64,000 nucleotides of DNA from SXOA01 sp051004015 (GTDB taxonomy: Bacteria > Planctomycetota > Planctomycetia > Pirellulales > Pirellulaceae). A program made the translations under genes and the position numbers. The stretch covers positions 1-64,000 of the forward strand of contig JBPCKT010000042.1 of assembly GCA_051004015.1 (NCBI GenBank), written 5' to 3'. The stretch's first letter is position 1, and the number at the start of each line of letters is the position of its first letter. The notes below the pieces were generated by a model. That model worked only from the letters and a program-made list of their open reading frames with translations, did not search any database and was not told where the DNA came from. Below, in pieces: positions 16,331 through 25,713 of this stretch.

Positions 16331-19135
16331 ATGAACGACCCTACTCCCTTGGAAGCGATTTTTTTTGCTGCATTGGAACAGCCTCCCGCCCAGCGCGAGG
16401 AGTTCTTGGATCGGGCCTGTGGGGGCGATCAGGACTTGCGCCGCCGGGTGGAGAAAATGCTGGAAGCCAAGGCTCCCGCGGAGAGCTTTTTGGAAACGCC
16501 TCATTCCGCCGTCGAGGTGGCGAGTGAGTCCACGATCGACCAGCCGCACTCCGACCGGGTGGGGAGCCAGGTTGGTCCCTATAAGCTGCTCGAAAAGATC
16601 GGCGAAGGAGGGATGGGCGTTGTCTACATGGCCGAGCAGTCGGCGCCCGTCAAGCGGCGCGTGGCGCTAAAGGTCATCAAGCCGGGGATGGACACCGGGC
16701 AGGTGATCGCCCGGTTCGAAGCCGAGCGGCAGGCGCTGTCGCTGATGGACCATCCCAACATCGCCAGGGTACTCGACGCCGGGACCACCCAAAGCGGCCG
16801 GCCGTATTTCGTGATGGAGCTCGTTAAGGGACAGCCGATTACCCAGTACTGCGACGAACATCAACTCACGCCCCGCCAGCGGTTGGAGCTGCTGTTGCCG
16901 GTGTTTCAGGCGATCCAGCACGCTCATCAAAAGGGGATCATCCACCGCGACATCAAGCCCTCGAACATCCTGGTCGCCGAGTACGACCAGCAGCCGGTCC
17001 CCAAGGTGATCGACTTCGGTGTGGCCAAGGCGGTCAGCCAGCCCCTGACCGAGAAGACGATGTTCACGGGCTTCGGCCAGATCCTGGGGACGCTGGAATA
17101 CATGAGCCCCGAGCAGGCCAAGGTGAACCAGCTCGATATCGACACCCGCAGCGATATTTATTCGCTGGGGGTCTTGCTCTACGAATTGCTCACCGGGACG
17201 ACGCCGTTTGACACCAAGCGGCTGCGGTCGGCGGCCTGGGACGAGATGCTGCGGATCATCCGCGAGGAAGAGCCCCCCAAGCCGAGCACGCGGCTGTCCG
17301 AATCGAAGCTCTCGCTGCCGGCGATTTCGGCCCAGCGGCACACGGAGCCGGCGAAGCTGGCGAAACTCGTGCGCGGCGAGCTCGACTGGATCGTGATGAA
17401 GGCGCTGGAGAAGGACCGCGGACGGCGCTACGAGACGGCCAACAGCTTCGCGCTGGACGTGCAGCGGTATCTGGCCGATGAGCCGGTGCTGGCCGGTCCG
17501 CCGTCGACGGTCTACCGGCTGCGGAAATTCGTCCGCCGCAATCGGGCAGCCGTGCTGGCGGTTTCGCTCGTCTTGCTAGCCCTCGTGGGGGGCATCATCG
17601 GCACGAGTTGGGGACTGCTGCTCGCGCGCCATGCCCAGAAGGCAGAAGCGGCGAATGCCGAAGGACGGAGGCAGGCCGTAATCGCCGCCCAGAAGGCGAT
17701 CGTCAACGAGCGTATACAAAGAGAGATTGCCTTGATCAGGGCCGAGGAAGCGCAGAGGAACTTTTTGAAGGCCCGCGAGGCGGTCAAGCTGATCTTGACC
17801 ATGCTGCCGGATTACGGAGACGACGGATTCGTCCTTATGATCTACTCGAATTCGGACGACGTCGAGTTCGTGCAAGGGACCTTTGGAACCACGTACTCGA
17901 CCATGGGGCAAGACGTCAAGAAGCAACTCATTGAAAAGGCGATCCAGTACTACGAAGGCTTTCTGCAGGAAGACGGACTGGACCCCGAGCTGCGGCTGGA
18001 AGTCGCCACCGCCTACTTATATCGCGCGGCGATCACCGAGCAGCGCGGTGGAAAGGACGTGGGCAAAAATGAGCCAGCGGAAGCAGCCTACCGCCATTCC
18101 CTGGCCATCCTGACGAAGCTGGCGGAAGAGGCGCCGCGGAGGCCCGAGGTGCGGCGGCTGCTGGCACGGGGGAGCGAACGATTAGCCTATTTGCTGACCA
18201 AAACGCTGCGCACCGGCGAGGCCGACAAGCTCTATGCGCAGGCTATCGAGGTCCAAAACGGCCTGGTCCGGGAGTTTCCAGGCGAGGCCAAGTACCGCTC
18301 GGATCGAGCCGCCACCCAGTTCAGTTGGGGCACTTACCTGCGGCGAGGGCAGCGCTTGGAAGAAGCCAAGACGGCGTACCGCCAGTCCCAGCGCGACTTT
18401 GAAGAGTATATTGGGTTCTATACCGATGGACGGAATAAGGATGTGCGCCCCTTTGACCGGAATAGGCGCTTCTATATCGGTTACGTTTGCCGCTCCCTGG
18501 GCAACCTGCTCGTCGAGATGAAACAACCGGCGGAAGCGGAAGCCGCCTATCGCCAGGCGCTCCTCAATTTCGCCAGGCCCCCGGACAAACCGGATTTGCC
18601 CGCCAGCGACGATGAACTGGCCCGCACGCATTTGCGACTGGGCCGGCTGCTGGAGCAGGCAGGCCGGGCCAAGGAAGCGGAGCAGGAGTTCCGGGCGGCG
18701 CTGGCGGACTATGAGCAACTGGTAAAGTCCGACCGCGACGGCAGATATGTCGACGACTACGCCGACTTGCAATGCGATTGTGCCGACGCCGCGAAGGACC
18801 ACGCCACCGTGGCCCGCATCGTTCAGGAAGCGCCGGGCGTTCCCAAAAAGGGGCGGAATCAACTGCAAAGCTATAACGCCGCCTGCCGAATGGCGCGCTG
18901 CATCGGGCTGGCGCAAAACGATGCGCAACTAACCGCCGACCGCCGCGATGAGTTAATCAAGCAGTACACCACGGACGCCATGAAGCTGCTGAGCGAGGCC
19001 ATCCAGAAGGGCTTCACGGACGCCGAGCACATCCAGCAAGACAAGGACCTGGACCCGCTACGGTCGCGCGAGGATTTTCAGAAGCTGGTGAAGGAGCTCG
19101 AACAAAAGGCCAAGCCAACAGCTATTCCTCCTTAA
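16331..19135 (+). CDS. Receptor-type Ser/Thr protein kinase with TPR-like outer domain
   Basis: This 934-residue Hanks-type kinase follows the planctomycete plan. The N-terminal ~80 residues carry a helical module (AIFFAALEQPPAQREEFL). The kinase domain (about 82-375) shows GEGGMGVVYMAEQ, an invariant-Lys strand VALKVIK, catalytic HRDIKPSN and DFGVAKA. One membrane helix (AAVLAVSLVLLALVGGIIG) lies near residue 410. The outer ~500 residues are helical with TPR-like repeats (AAYRHSLAILTKLAEE, AEAAYRQALLNFA). It probably phosphorylates cytoplasmic targets in response to an envelope cue; targets are not deducible. It overlaps the convergent LolD-like gene by 14 nt. Confidence 0.93.
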   Translation: MNDPTPLEAIFFAALEQPPAQREEFLDRACGGDQDLRRRVEKMLEAKAPAESFLETPHSAVEVASESTIDQPHSDRVGSQVGPYKLLEKIGEGGMGVVYMAEQSAPVKRRVALKVIKPGMDTGQVIARFEAERQALSLMDHPNIARVLDAGTTQSGRPYFVMELVKGQPITQYCDEHQLTPRQRLELLLPVFQAIQHAHQKGIIHRDIKPSNILVAEYDQQPVPKVIDFGVAKAVSQPLTEKTMFTGFGQILGTLEYMSPEQAKVNQLDIDTRSDIYSLGVLLYELLTGTTPFDTKRLRSAAWDEMLRIIREEEPPKPSTRLSESKLSLPAISAQRHTEPAKLAKLVRGELDWIVMKALEKDRGRRYETANSFALDVQRYLADEPVLAGPPSTVYRLRKFVRRNRAAVLAVSLVLLALVGGIIGTSWGLLLARHAQKAEAANAEGRRQAVIAAQKAIVNERIQREIALIRAEEAQRNFLKAREAVKLILTMLPDYGDDGFVLMIYSNSDDVEFVQGTFGTTYSTMGQDVKKQLIEKAIQYYEGFLQEDGLDPELRLEVATAYLYRAAITEQRGGKDVGKNEPAEAAYRHSLAILTKLAEEAPRRPEVRRLLARGSERLAYLLTKTLRTGEADKLYAQAIEVQNGLVREFPGEAKYRSDRAATQFSWGTYLRRGQRLEEAKTAYRQSQRDFEEYIGFYTDGRNKDVRPFDRNRRFYIGYVCRSLGNLLVEMKQPAEAEAAYRQALLNFARPPDKPDLPASDDELARTHLRLGRLLEQAGRAKEAEQEFRAALADYEQLVKSDRDGRYVDDYADLQCDCADAAKDHATVARIVQEAPGVPKKGRNQLQSYNAACRMARCIGLAQNDAQLTADRRDELIKQYTTDAMKLLSEAIQKGFTDAEHIQQDKDLDPLRSREDFQKLVKELEQKAKPTAIPP

Positions 19136-19796
19136 GCCGTCCGTCGTCGAGCTGATAGCGCTTCTGCATCAAGGCAGCAAGCTCCTGGCTGTGCGTGACG
19201 ACGACGAGGATGGTCGGCTCCTGCTTTTGCAGGGTGAGGAGCAAGTTGCCGATAGCGGTGGCGCTCTTCCGGTCGAGGTTGCCGGTCGGCTCGTCGGCGA
19301 GGAGGAGCAGCGGCTTGAGCAGGAGGGCGCGGGCGACGCCGGCGCGCTGGCGCTCGCCGCCGGAGAGCTCGGCGGGGCGATGGTCGGCACGTTCTTTCAG
19401 GCCGACCCGCTCGATCAGGTCCTTGGCCCGCTGGACTTGCTCGCTGCTCGGCCGGCCGGCGGCCAGGGCGGGAATCAGCACGTTTTCCAGTACCGTCAAT
19501 TGCGGCAGCAGATGATGGTCCTGGAAGATGAAGCCCAAGTTGTGGTTGCGGAACTTCGCCAGCCCCGGCTCATCGAGCTCAAAGGGGTTCTGACCGCGGA
19601 GGGTCACGCTGCCGCTGGTGGGGCCGTCGAGGGCTCCCAGGATGTGCAGCAGTGTGCTCTTTCCCGAGCCGCTGGGCCCCTGGATGGCTACGTTTTCGCC
19701 TGCGGAGAGGGATAACGAGACTTCTCGCAACACCACGAGAGGCTCGGCGCGGGTGGGGAAGGATTTGGAGACGTTGTCGATGACGAGGTCGGGCAT
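19122..19796 (-). CDS. LolD-like ABC transporter ATPase
   Basis: This 224-residue ATPase belongs to the LolD/MacB group: Walker A GPSGSGKST, Q-loop FIFQDHHLLPQLT, signature LSGGERQRAGVARALLL, Walker B LLLLADEPTGNLD and H-loop VVVTHS. In proteobacteria LolD powers lipoprotein release from the inner membrane. No LolC/E permease is adjacent, so the partner is outside this window. It follows the prenyltransferase-like and thioesterase genes on the same strand with short gaps, indicating one operon. It overlaps the kinase 3' end by 14 nt. Confidence 0.88.
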   Translation of the reverse strand: MPDLVIDNVSKSFPTRAEPLVVLREVSLSLSAGENVAIQGPSGSGKSTLLHILGALDGPTSGSVTLRGQNPFELDEPGLAKFRNHNLGFIFQDHHLLPQLTVLENVLIPALAAGRPSSEQVQRAKDLIERVGLKERADHRPAELSGGERQRAGVARALLLKPLLLLADEPTGNLDRKSATAIGNLLLTLQKQEPTILVVVTHSQELAALMQKRYQLDDGRLKEE

Positions 19797-19801
19797 GGGG
19801 A

Positions 19802-19824
19802 GTTTTCAGTTTTCAGTTTTCGGA
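19802..19824. repeat. Stutter word AGTTTTCAGTTTTCAGTTTT
   Basis: Three near-tandem TTTTCAG units occur at the junction between the LolD-like and prenyltransferase-like genes. On the minus strand it reads CTGAAAACTGAAAAC and encodes the last residues (KTEN, stop) of the prenyltransferase-like protein. Confidence 0.55.
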
Positions 19825-20741
19825 TTTGCCAGTAGTCCCATACATCCCAGGCCGTAGAAGCTGTACTCCACGTCGTGGGACTGGTCCCAGATGGCGCCGT
19901 GGAAGCCCCCTCCGTCGCGGCTTAGCGATTGTACGAACTTCTTCACTTCGGCGAGGTCGATTTCCTGCTGGCCGCCGAGGTCCTGCAACGTGAGCAGGCC
20001 GGTGAAGGTGCTGAGCAGGTCGGCGATCGGGATGCGGGTGTTGGCCCGCAGGCCCCCTTCGTCGGTTTGCATCTCGGCGAGGAAGTCGATCGTGTCCGCG
20101 CGAGTTGACTCATCGAGCGAATTCAGGATGCGAAGCGTGCCAATGGCTGCCGCGGTGGGATTGGTGCCGGCTCGTTTGCTGGCCCGGATTTCCCGGAAGC
20201 CTCCTTCTTCCGCCTGCTGCGAGCGGAGAAAGGCGATGATTTGTTGCGGCTCCGGGGGCGTCTTTTCGATAAGCTCCAGGACGAGCAGGACCAGGAACGT
20301 GTGGTAGGTGCTGCTGGCGTTCCCTTCCGCCCCTTTGGCATAGCCGCCGTCGTCGCGGCGGAGGTTATCGAGAGCGGCCGCGATGGAGTCCCGCCAGTTC
20401 GCCGCCGCCTGCTCAAAAATATCCACGCCGGCAGCCGACTGGAGCAACATGCCGCCATAGATCAGCGAGAGGAAATCGACGATGGATTCCTGCCCGCTCA
20501 TTCGCGAGCGGAGGAACGCCGCGGCCCGCTCCGCCGGCGGACCATACAATTCTCCCAGCATGGCCAGCGACCGCAGGGCAAAGCCGGTGTAGTACAAGTC
20601 GCTCCCTCCTTCCCTCCCCGCAAAGCCGCCGTCCTCCCGCTGGGCCGCCAGCAAGTACTTCACCTGCCGCGCGCGGAATTCCTCCGGCAGTTCGGCGATG
20701 CCGTGGGAGAGGCGGAGGGTGAGGTCGGCGAGGTAGGGCAA
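19806..20741 (-). CDS. Prenyltransferase-beta-like repeat protein (Rab GGTase beta type)
   Basis: This 311-residue alpha/alpha-toroid protein has at least five prenyltransferase/squalene-oxidase repeats: QREDGGFAG, RRDDGGYAKG, EEGGFREI, DEGGLRAN and DGGGFHGA, each followed by a helix pair. The fold resembles the beta subunit of protein geranylgeranyl or farnesyl transferases. By eye, the zinc-ligand positions of eukaryotic enzymes (Asp-x-Cys and a His in DxxHT) read IADLLSTF and DVEYSFYG here, keeping the Asp but losing the Cys and the His, so protein prenylation by the known mechanism is unlikely. It lies between a thioesterase gene and a LolD-like ATPase gene, suggesting a lipid or lipoprotein-related role. 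Confidence 0.85.
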   Translation of the reverse strand: MPYLADLTLRLSHGIAELPEEFRARQVKYLLAAQREDGGFAGREGGSDLYYTGFALRSLAMLGELYGPPAERAAAFLRSRMSGQESIVDFLSLIYGGMLLQSAAGVDIFEQAAANWRDSIAAALDNLRRDDGGYAKGAEGNASSTYHTFLVLLVLELIEKTPPEPQQIIAFLRSQQAEEGGFREIRASKRAGTNPTAAAIGTLRILNSLDESTRADTIDFLAEMQTDEGGLRANTRIPIADLLSTFTGLLTLQDLGGQQEIDLAEVKKFVQSLSRDGGGFHGAIWDQSHDVEYSFYGLGCMGLLANPKTEN

Positions 20742-20750
20742 GAGGAGTAG

Positions 20751-20772
20751 TTAGTGGTGAGTGGTGAGTGGT
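20751..20772. repeat. Stutter word TTAGTGGTGAGTGGTGAGTG
   Basis: GTGGTGA units are repeated at the 3' end of the thioesterase gene. On the minus strand it reads CACTCACCACTCACCACTAA and supplies the final codons (TTHH) and the stop. Confidence 0.5.
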
Positions 20773-21191
20773 TGGAGTTTGGTGAGGAACAGGGGCGGGA
20801 TGGGAGTGGACGAGAGTGTGCCATCGGGATTGACCCGGCAGCAGACGGCGGTGATTTCACCGGAGGCGATGTCGCGGAGACCGATGGTGAAGTGGAAGGA
20901 CCAGGTGATGCTCTTTTCTCCCAGACGCGAAATAGTCACGGCAATCTCCAGCACTTCCTCAAACTTCGCCATCGAGCGAAAGTCGCACTTGGAGCTGACC
21001 CGCGGCCAGGTGATTTCCTGCCCGTCCACTGGCATGAAGACGCTCAGGCCGACGCTACGGAGCAGCTCGTGCTCGGCTTGCTCCATATAGCGGAAAAAAG
21101 CGGTGAAATGCGCGATTCCGGCCGCGTCGGTGTCGCTGAATTCCACGCGGCGAGTGGTGCGGAAGGTTTGTGAAGCGGATGGGGCGGTCAT
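20751..21191 (-). CDS. Hotdog-fold acyl-CoA thioesterase
   Basis: This 146-residue protein of the 4-hydroxybenzoyl-CoA thioesterase (YbgC-like) type has the family signature VEFSDTDAAGIAHFTAFFRYMEQAE, with the catalytic Asp in the DTDAAG context. The expected activity is hydrolysis of a short- or medium-chain acyl-CoA or acyl-ACP. The C-terminal residues derive from a stutter repeat. It is the first gene of a minus-strand cluster with the prenyltransferase-like and LolD-like genes (9 nt to the next). Confidence 0.88.
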   Translation of the reverse strand: MTAPSASQTFRTTRRVEFSDTDAAGIAHFTAFFRYMEQAEHELLRSVGLSVFMPVDGQEITWPRVSSKCDFRSMAKFEEVLEIAVTISRLGEKSITWSFHFTIGLRDIASGEITAVCCRVNPDGTLSSTPIPPLFLTKLQPLTTHH

Positions 21192-21268
21192 GCTGCGATT
21201 GTCGCCACTGCCCGAAGCGGGGGCAAGGACATGGCCGGCATCTCCGAATCCCTCGCTTGCGAGTCGGG

Positions 21269-21748
21269 CTAGTGTCCTGCCAACTCTTTCAGAGCCGCGA
21301 TGACATGCTCGTCGTGGCCGTCTACCTTGACCGCCTTCCAGACTTTGACAATCTTCCCTTCGCCGTCGATCAGGAACGTGCTGCGGGCGATGCCCATTTT
21401 CTTCTTGCCGTACATGTTCTTTTCGCGCCAGGCGCCGTACTTCTCGGCAACGGCGTGGTCGGGGTCCGCCAGCAGGGGAAAGTTGAGCTGGTACTTGTCG
21501 CGAAACTTGACGTGGCTGGCCACGTCGTCCGGACTGATGCCGAAAACCTTCGCGCCGAGCTTCTTAAGCTCTTCGCTCCGGTCGCGGAAGGCGCAGGCCT
21601 CGCGGGTGCAGCCGGGGGTGTCGTCCGCGGGATAGAAGTAGAGCACGACCGGGCTCCCCTTCAGATCGCTGAGCTTCACCTTGCTGCCGTCGTGGGCGGC
21701 GAGGGTGAGAGACGGAGCTTTGGAATTCTCCAGCGGCCAGTCTGCCAT
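21269..21748 (-). CDS. bcp: Thiol peroxidase / peroxiredoxin, BCP type
   Basis: This encodes 159 residues from the ATG at 21748 (MADWPLENSKAP). It has the peroxiredoxin active site in YFYPADDTPGCTREACAFRD: peroxidatic Cys in the TPGC motif and a second Cys five residues later, as in atypical two-Cys BCP enzymes. It reduces peroxides using thioredoxin. YGAWREKNMYGKK and RSTFLIDGEGKI are also characteristic. The frame upstream to 21844 lies before the conserved start and is not included. Confidence 0.93.
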   Translation of the reverse strand: MADWPLENSKAPSLTLAAHDGSKVKLSDLKGSPVVLYFYPADDTPGCTREACAFRDRSEELKKLGAKVFGISPDDVASHVKFRDKYQLNFPLLADPDHAVAEKYGAWREKNMYGKKKMGIARSTFLIDGEGKIVKVWKAVKVDGHDEHVIAALKELAGH

Positions 21749-22035
21749 AGGTTTGCCTTTCGTTATGCGGGAAAGCACGACATTGTACTGCGCATGCGAA
21801 ACATTTGTCCTGGTCCGCAAGTAACCAGCGCGGCCAAAACTCATTCATGAGCAAAAAACCAAGGATCCTGCAAAATGCCTCATATTTTGAGAAGCGACGC
21901 AATTCATCGGAATATCCCAGTTGGGCACGGGCATTTTCGCGGAAGACTTCGATTGGCGCGCGGCTTGCTTCGAGGTTTTGTGGGCGGACCTGTTTCCGGA
22001 CCTAGTCTGCATTCAGCCTTTTCAAGGAGATTGTA

Positions 22036-24444
22036 ATGCGTATAAAAACCAGAAAACTTCTGTTCCGGCTGCTGGCGAGTACCAGCGGCGCGCTAGTCAT
22101 CGGGCTCGCAGGAATCGTCCACGCTCAACTGCCGAATCTGGGGCCGACGATCCCCAATGCGGGACCGCGTCTGGGCCCGTCGCTGGGTCCGAGCATCGGA
22201 CCCACGCGCGTGCCCGGCGGGACGCCGAACGTGCGCGTTCCGAACGTCACTCCGCGAACGCCCAATGCGAACCTCAACGGGACCGTTAACGGTGCGGCCA
22301 GTGCCGCTGCGCGTGCGACCGCCAACGTGGGATCCAGCGTCCCGCTTCGCATGGAGCAGACCGGCGTGGCGAGTGGCCACAGTGATCTGGGCATGAACCT
22401 GGATACCCGCGGCGGCAAAATCCGCGTTGCGGGAATCACTGCGGATACGCTGGGAGCAAACGCTGGCTTCCAGGCCGGCGATGAAATCCTGGCAGTGAAT
22501 CGCAACTGGGTTCGCAGCTATAACGACCTCTCGTCGCGCCTTGCCGCTGCGGCGGCCAGCGACGGACGGGCGTTTGTGTACATCACTCGCGGCGACGTGA
22601 AACAGTGGGTGAACCTTGATTTCGCCGGACAGTCCAGGCCGAGCCTGGGTGTCAACGTTGCCGACGACCAAGGCATTGTCAAAATCAGCAACGTCACCGC
22701 CGGCTCGGCTGCCGCGACTGCGGGACTCAAGGCCAATGACCAGGTCATTTCCGTCAACGGCGTTGCCGTGAAGTCGGCCGATGAAGTTGTGGCCCAAGTT
22801 CAGGGCGCCGCCAAGGTGGACGGCGTGGTTGACCTCGTTGTCAGCCGTGACGGCGTTGAGCAGACATTGCGGGCCACCATCAAACGGTCCACGGACGTTG
22901 CCGGTTCTGCTACCGCGCGAGCCCGCGCCACAGCCGCGGAGTTGCAGGCGGACGTGAAGGAACTGGCGGCCAGCGCCGATGCCACCGCCCGGCAGAAGAT
23001 TGCCGCACTGCAAACCAAGGTTGACGCAATCAACGCGGACACCCAAGCATTGGTGAATTCCACCAAGGCTCAGCTTGGCGCGAAGGTTGACCAGCTCAAT
23101 GCCAAGATTGCCGACCCGAAGCAGGACGTGGCCGACTTGGCCGCCGATGCCCAGGCGAATCTCAAGACCAGGCTGAATCAACTGACCGCGAAGCTCGATG
23201 ACCTCGCGGCTCAGGTTTCCGCCACGGTGAATGCCAAGGTGGATGCCGTCGCGGGCGTGGCTGCGAATGCCACCGCCTCGGTCGAGCAGCGGCTGGCTCG
23301 CGTGACGGACCGTGTGAACGATTTGAAGGAACGGGTTGCTTCGCTGAAGGACCGCGCGACCGATGAAACCAGCGCCCTGGTGACCCGGGTGGATGGCCGC
23401 GTGCAGGCACTCGCGGGGGATGTGAATACCATCGTTCAGGACAAGGCTCAGATGACGCACGAAACCCTGGCCCGCATCCGCGGCGAAGCGGCCGCTCTGA
23501 AGAGCGAGCTGGATGACCTGTCGGCTCAGGTTCAGGGGGACGTAAAAGCCGAAGTCGACGCGATGTATCGCGTCGCTGCTGCCGCTCATGCGGAAGTGTC
23601 CGCCATGGCAGATGCGACCGTAAGTGCCGCCGCCGAGGCGCAAGCTCAAGTTCGGGCCGATGCGACTGCGATGGCCGATGGACTCACGGCCGACATCAAC
23701 GGACTGGCGGCCGACGCCAACGCGGCTGTGAATGGGGAGCTGGCTGACATCAAGGCCTCGCTCGAATCCGTGAAGCAGGATCTGGCGGGCATCAAGGATG
23801 AAGCCAGCGATGAAGCTCGCGCAGCCCTCGCCACGGCGGGTGATAAGGTTTCCGCGATTCGCGCCCGCCTGGACGACATCGCCCATGAAAAAACGGCCTT
23901 AGCGGCGGACAAAATTGCTGACGCTAAGGCCCACGCCGCCATGCTGCGGGACCAGCTCTACGCAATGGCTCACGGCAAGACTCGGTTCGCGGTCGAGACC
24001 GTGAACAGCAGCCGGGCTCGCCTGTCGGAGCGCCTGCAAACGACGACCGAGGAGTTGAATCAGTTCGCCGGCCGCGTGGAAGCGACCGCGAAGCAGAAGG
24101 TCGATGGCTCCATCGCCACGGTGAACGACGTTCGCAATCACCTGGTGGATACGACACAGGATACGACCGCGGACGCCAAGGCCAAGCTCCATAGCGTCAT
24201 GGCGAAGGCGCACTCCGACCTGCGAAACGTTCGCCATGACCTTTCGGCCATGCTGAGGGACGCCCCCGAGGAGCTCCGCGGTGACCTGCGGCAGATTCGG
24301 GACGGCCTGAGCGCGGCGACCGATGACCTCCGCGAGTTCATCAACGCCCAGGAAGTCAGCGCGACCGCGACGGTGAGCGCCGCGGTGGAAAGCACCACCT
24401 CTGCCGCCGCCGAACTCAAGGCCAATGGCGGCAGTGAAAAATAG
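22036..24444 (+). CDS. Secreted tandem-PDZ protein with ~500-residue helical domain
   Basis: This 802-residue protein has a signal peptide (1-30, ending IVHAQ), a Pro/Gly/Asn-rich linker with GPxxGPS-like repeats (32-80), PDZ domain 1 (about 115-197, GFQAGDEILAVN), PDZ domain 2 (about 203-286, GLKANDQVISVNG), then about 500 Ala-rich, charged residues predicted entirely helical. The helical part has apolipoprotein/LEA-like periodicity (LNQLTAKLDDLAAQVSATVN, VTDRVNDLKERVASLKDRAT). No protease domain is present, so the PDZ pair would bind peptides or anchor the protein. AAGGAG precedes the start. A strong terminator follows. Confidence 0.88.
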   Translation: MRIKTRKLLFRLLASTSGALVIGLAGIVHAQLPNLGPTIPNAGPRLGPSLGPSIGPTRVPGGTPNVRVPNVTPRTPNANLNGTVNGAASAAARATANVGSSVPLRMEQTGVASGHSDLGMNLDTRGGKIRVAGITADTLGANAGFQAGDEILAVNRNWVRSYNDLSSRLAAAAASDGRAFVYITRGDVKQWVNLDFAGQSRPSLGVNVADDQGIVKISNVTAGSAAATAGLKANDQVISVNGVAVKSADEVVAQVQGAAKVDGVVDLVVSRDGVEQTLRATIKRSTDVAGSATARARATAAELQADVKELAASADATARQKIAALQTKVDAINADTQALVNSTKAQLGAKVDQLNAKIADPKQDVADLAADAQANLKTRLNQLTAKLDDLAAQVSATVNAKVDAVAGVAANATASVEQRLARVTDRVNDLKERVASLKDRATDETSALVTRVDGRVQALAGDVNTIVQDKAQMTHETLARIRGEAAALKSELDDLSAQVQGDVKAEVDAMYRVAAAAHAEVSAMADATVSAAAEAQAQVRADATAMADGLTADINGLAADANAAVNGELADIKASLESVKQDLAGIKDEASDEARAALATAGDKVSAIRARLDDIAHEKTALAADKIADAKAHAAMLRDQLYAMAHGKTRFAVETVNSSRARLSERLQTTTEELNQFAGRVEATAKQKVDGSIATVNDVRNHLVDTTQDTTADAKAKLHSVMAKAHSDLRNVRHDLSAMLRDAPEELRGDLRQIRDGLSAATDDLREFINAQEVSATATVSAAVESTTSAAAELKANGGSEK

Positions 24445-24481
24445 CACCCAGCAGTACGGTTGGGGAGTGACCGGGAAGAGG

Positions 24482-24517
24482 ATGCCTGGCTCGCCGATGC
24501 GGCAGCCAGGCATTTTT
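24482..24517 (+). terminator. Rho-independent terminator after PDZ gene
   Basis: ATGCCTGGCT (24482-24491) and AGCCAGGCAT (24504-24513) form a perfect 10-bp stem with a 12-nt loop that can pair internally (GCC/GGC). TTTTT follows. It lies 38 nt after the PDZ gene stop and 12 nt before the end of the convergent beta-barrel gene. Confidence 0.88.
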
Positions 24518-24528
24518 CGTTTCTTGAG

Positions 24529-25713
24529 TTACCGGATGTACGCCACTCCGATGGAAATCAGGCTGCTGTCGTAGTCCTGCCGCACCACGTTGGAAACGCT
24601 GTTGTAATAGGTGTAGTTGGCGAACACCGTCCAGTTATCGTTGAGCTGCCGGCCCAGATAGGTTTGCAGGATGTAGATGTTGTCCTGCCGGGCAACCAGG
24701 TCGATGGGGTCGTCGCCGTAGAAGTCGTACGAGCCGTAGGTAAACGTGACTTTGAGCTCATTGCGGTGCTCGCAGCCATACAGCCAGCGTCCGCCGATGA
24801 AGACGCCGTTCACCTGATAGGTGAAGGCCCGGGCAACTGCGTCGGAGTAGGCGTAGGAATAGCCGCCGGTCAAGTAGTTAGTGCGGCTATCGCCGAGATA
24901 GCGGAGGGCTTCGAGCTTGGCCAGGTACGTATCAGAGCTGAGGAACGGAGAGGTGAAGAAGTGTGCGTCCAAATACTGCGCCCGCACCTGATAGTCCCAT
25001 TGGTCGTTGGCGCGGAACAACAACGCCCCGCCCAGCTGGTTCTGGCTGATGAAGGAATCGTCGTCCAGGTAGTAGTAGGCGTATGCGTAGTCCGCCGTCG
25101 CGACGACGCGATCGGAAACTTGCTGGCTATAGGCAGTGCCGAAGGTGTGCGATTGCAGGTTGAGCTGCTCCACGGAAGGATGCAGCGTCTGGTAGAAGGA
25201 ATAGCCGTTGGTCCACAGGGCGCCGTTGGCGAGTTGCTGGGTGTTTTGCAAGCCGACGTCGGTCTGAAAGCGGAAGTCGTCCTTGAAGAACGGCGTGGTT
25301 GGCTGGTTGGCGACTGGGCCAGGGATAAGACCGAGGTTGTCGAGCAGTCCCAGGCTAGTCACCGCGGGGAGATTGAGGAGCGTGGGGCCGCCAGGAATTG
25401 CCGGCGACGTAATGAGCGTATTCGCCGGCGTCAGCGTAATCGGCAGGGCCAGGTTGGTCCCATAGCCGGCCGTCTGCGAGAAGTTGAACCGCCACGGCCG
25501 GTAGCAGCCGTCATCGCACAGGGCTTCCTCGCAGGAGCTGTAAGGGGCCTGCACGGACCCATACTCCGCAGCCGGTGCGATCGCGCTTTCCGCGTAGTAA
25601 GAGCCGATTTCTCCGGCTGCTTATTCCGCGCCCTCCAGGGCAAATGCGGACGAGGAGAATAGCATCGCGGCTGAAGTGACGAGGCCAGACGCCAGGCGGA
25701 GAGAGAGTCTCAT
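24529..25713 (-). pseudogene. Beta-barrel outer-membrane-like protein gene with in-frame stop after signal peptide
   Basis: An ATG at 25713, preceded by AAGGATGG, opens a clean signal peptide (MRLSLRLASGLVTSAAMLFS, then SSAFALEGAE). Codon 31 is TAA (25621-25623). The same frame then stays open without a further stop for about 363 codons to 24529, encoding YYAESAIAPAAEYGS and on into a Tyr/Gly/Asn-rich barrel-like sequence (SYAYSDAVARAFTYQ, YTYYNSVSNVVRQDY). Signal and mature parts are thus in one frame separated by a single nonsense codon. Either the gene is inactivated, the stop is read through, or one base is miscalled (for instance CAA to TAA). I recognise no specific porin family. Confidence 0.72.

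Noticed and set aside
22093..23886. 597-codon minus-strand frame opposite the PDZ protein
   Set aside because: Antisense to a well-supported signal-plus-PDZ gene.
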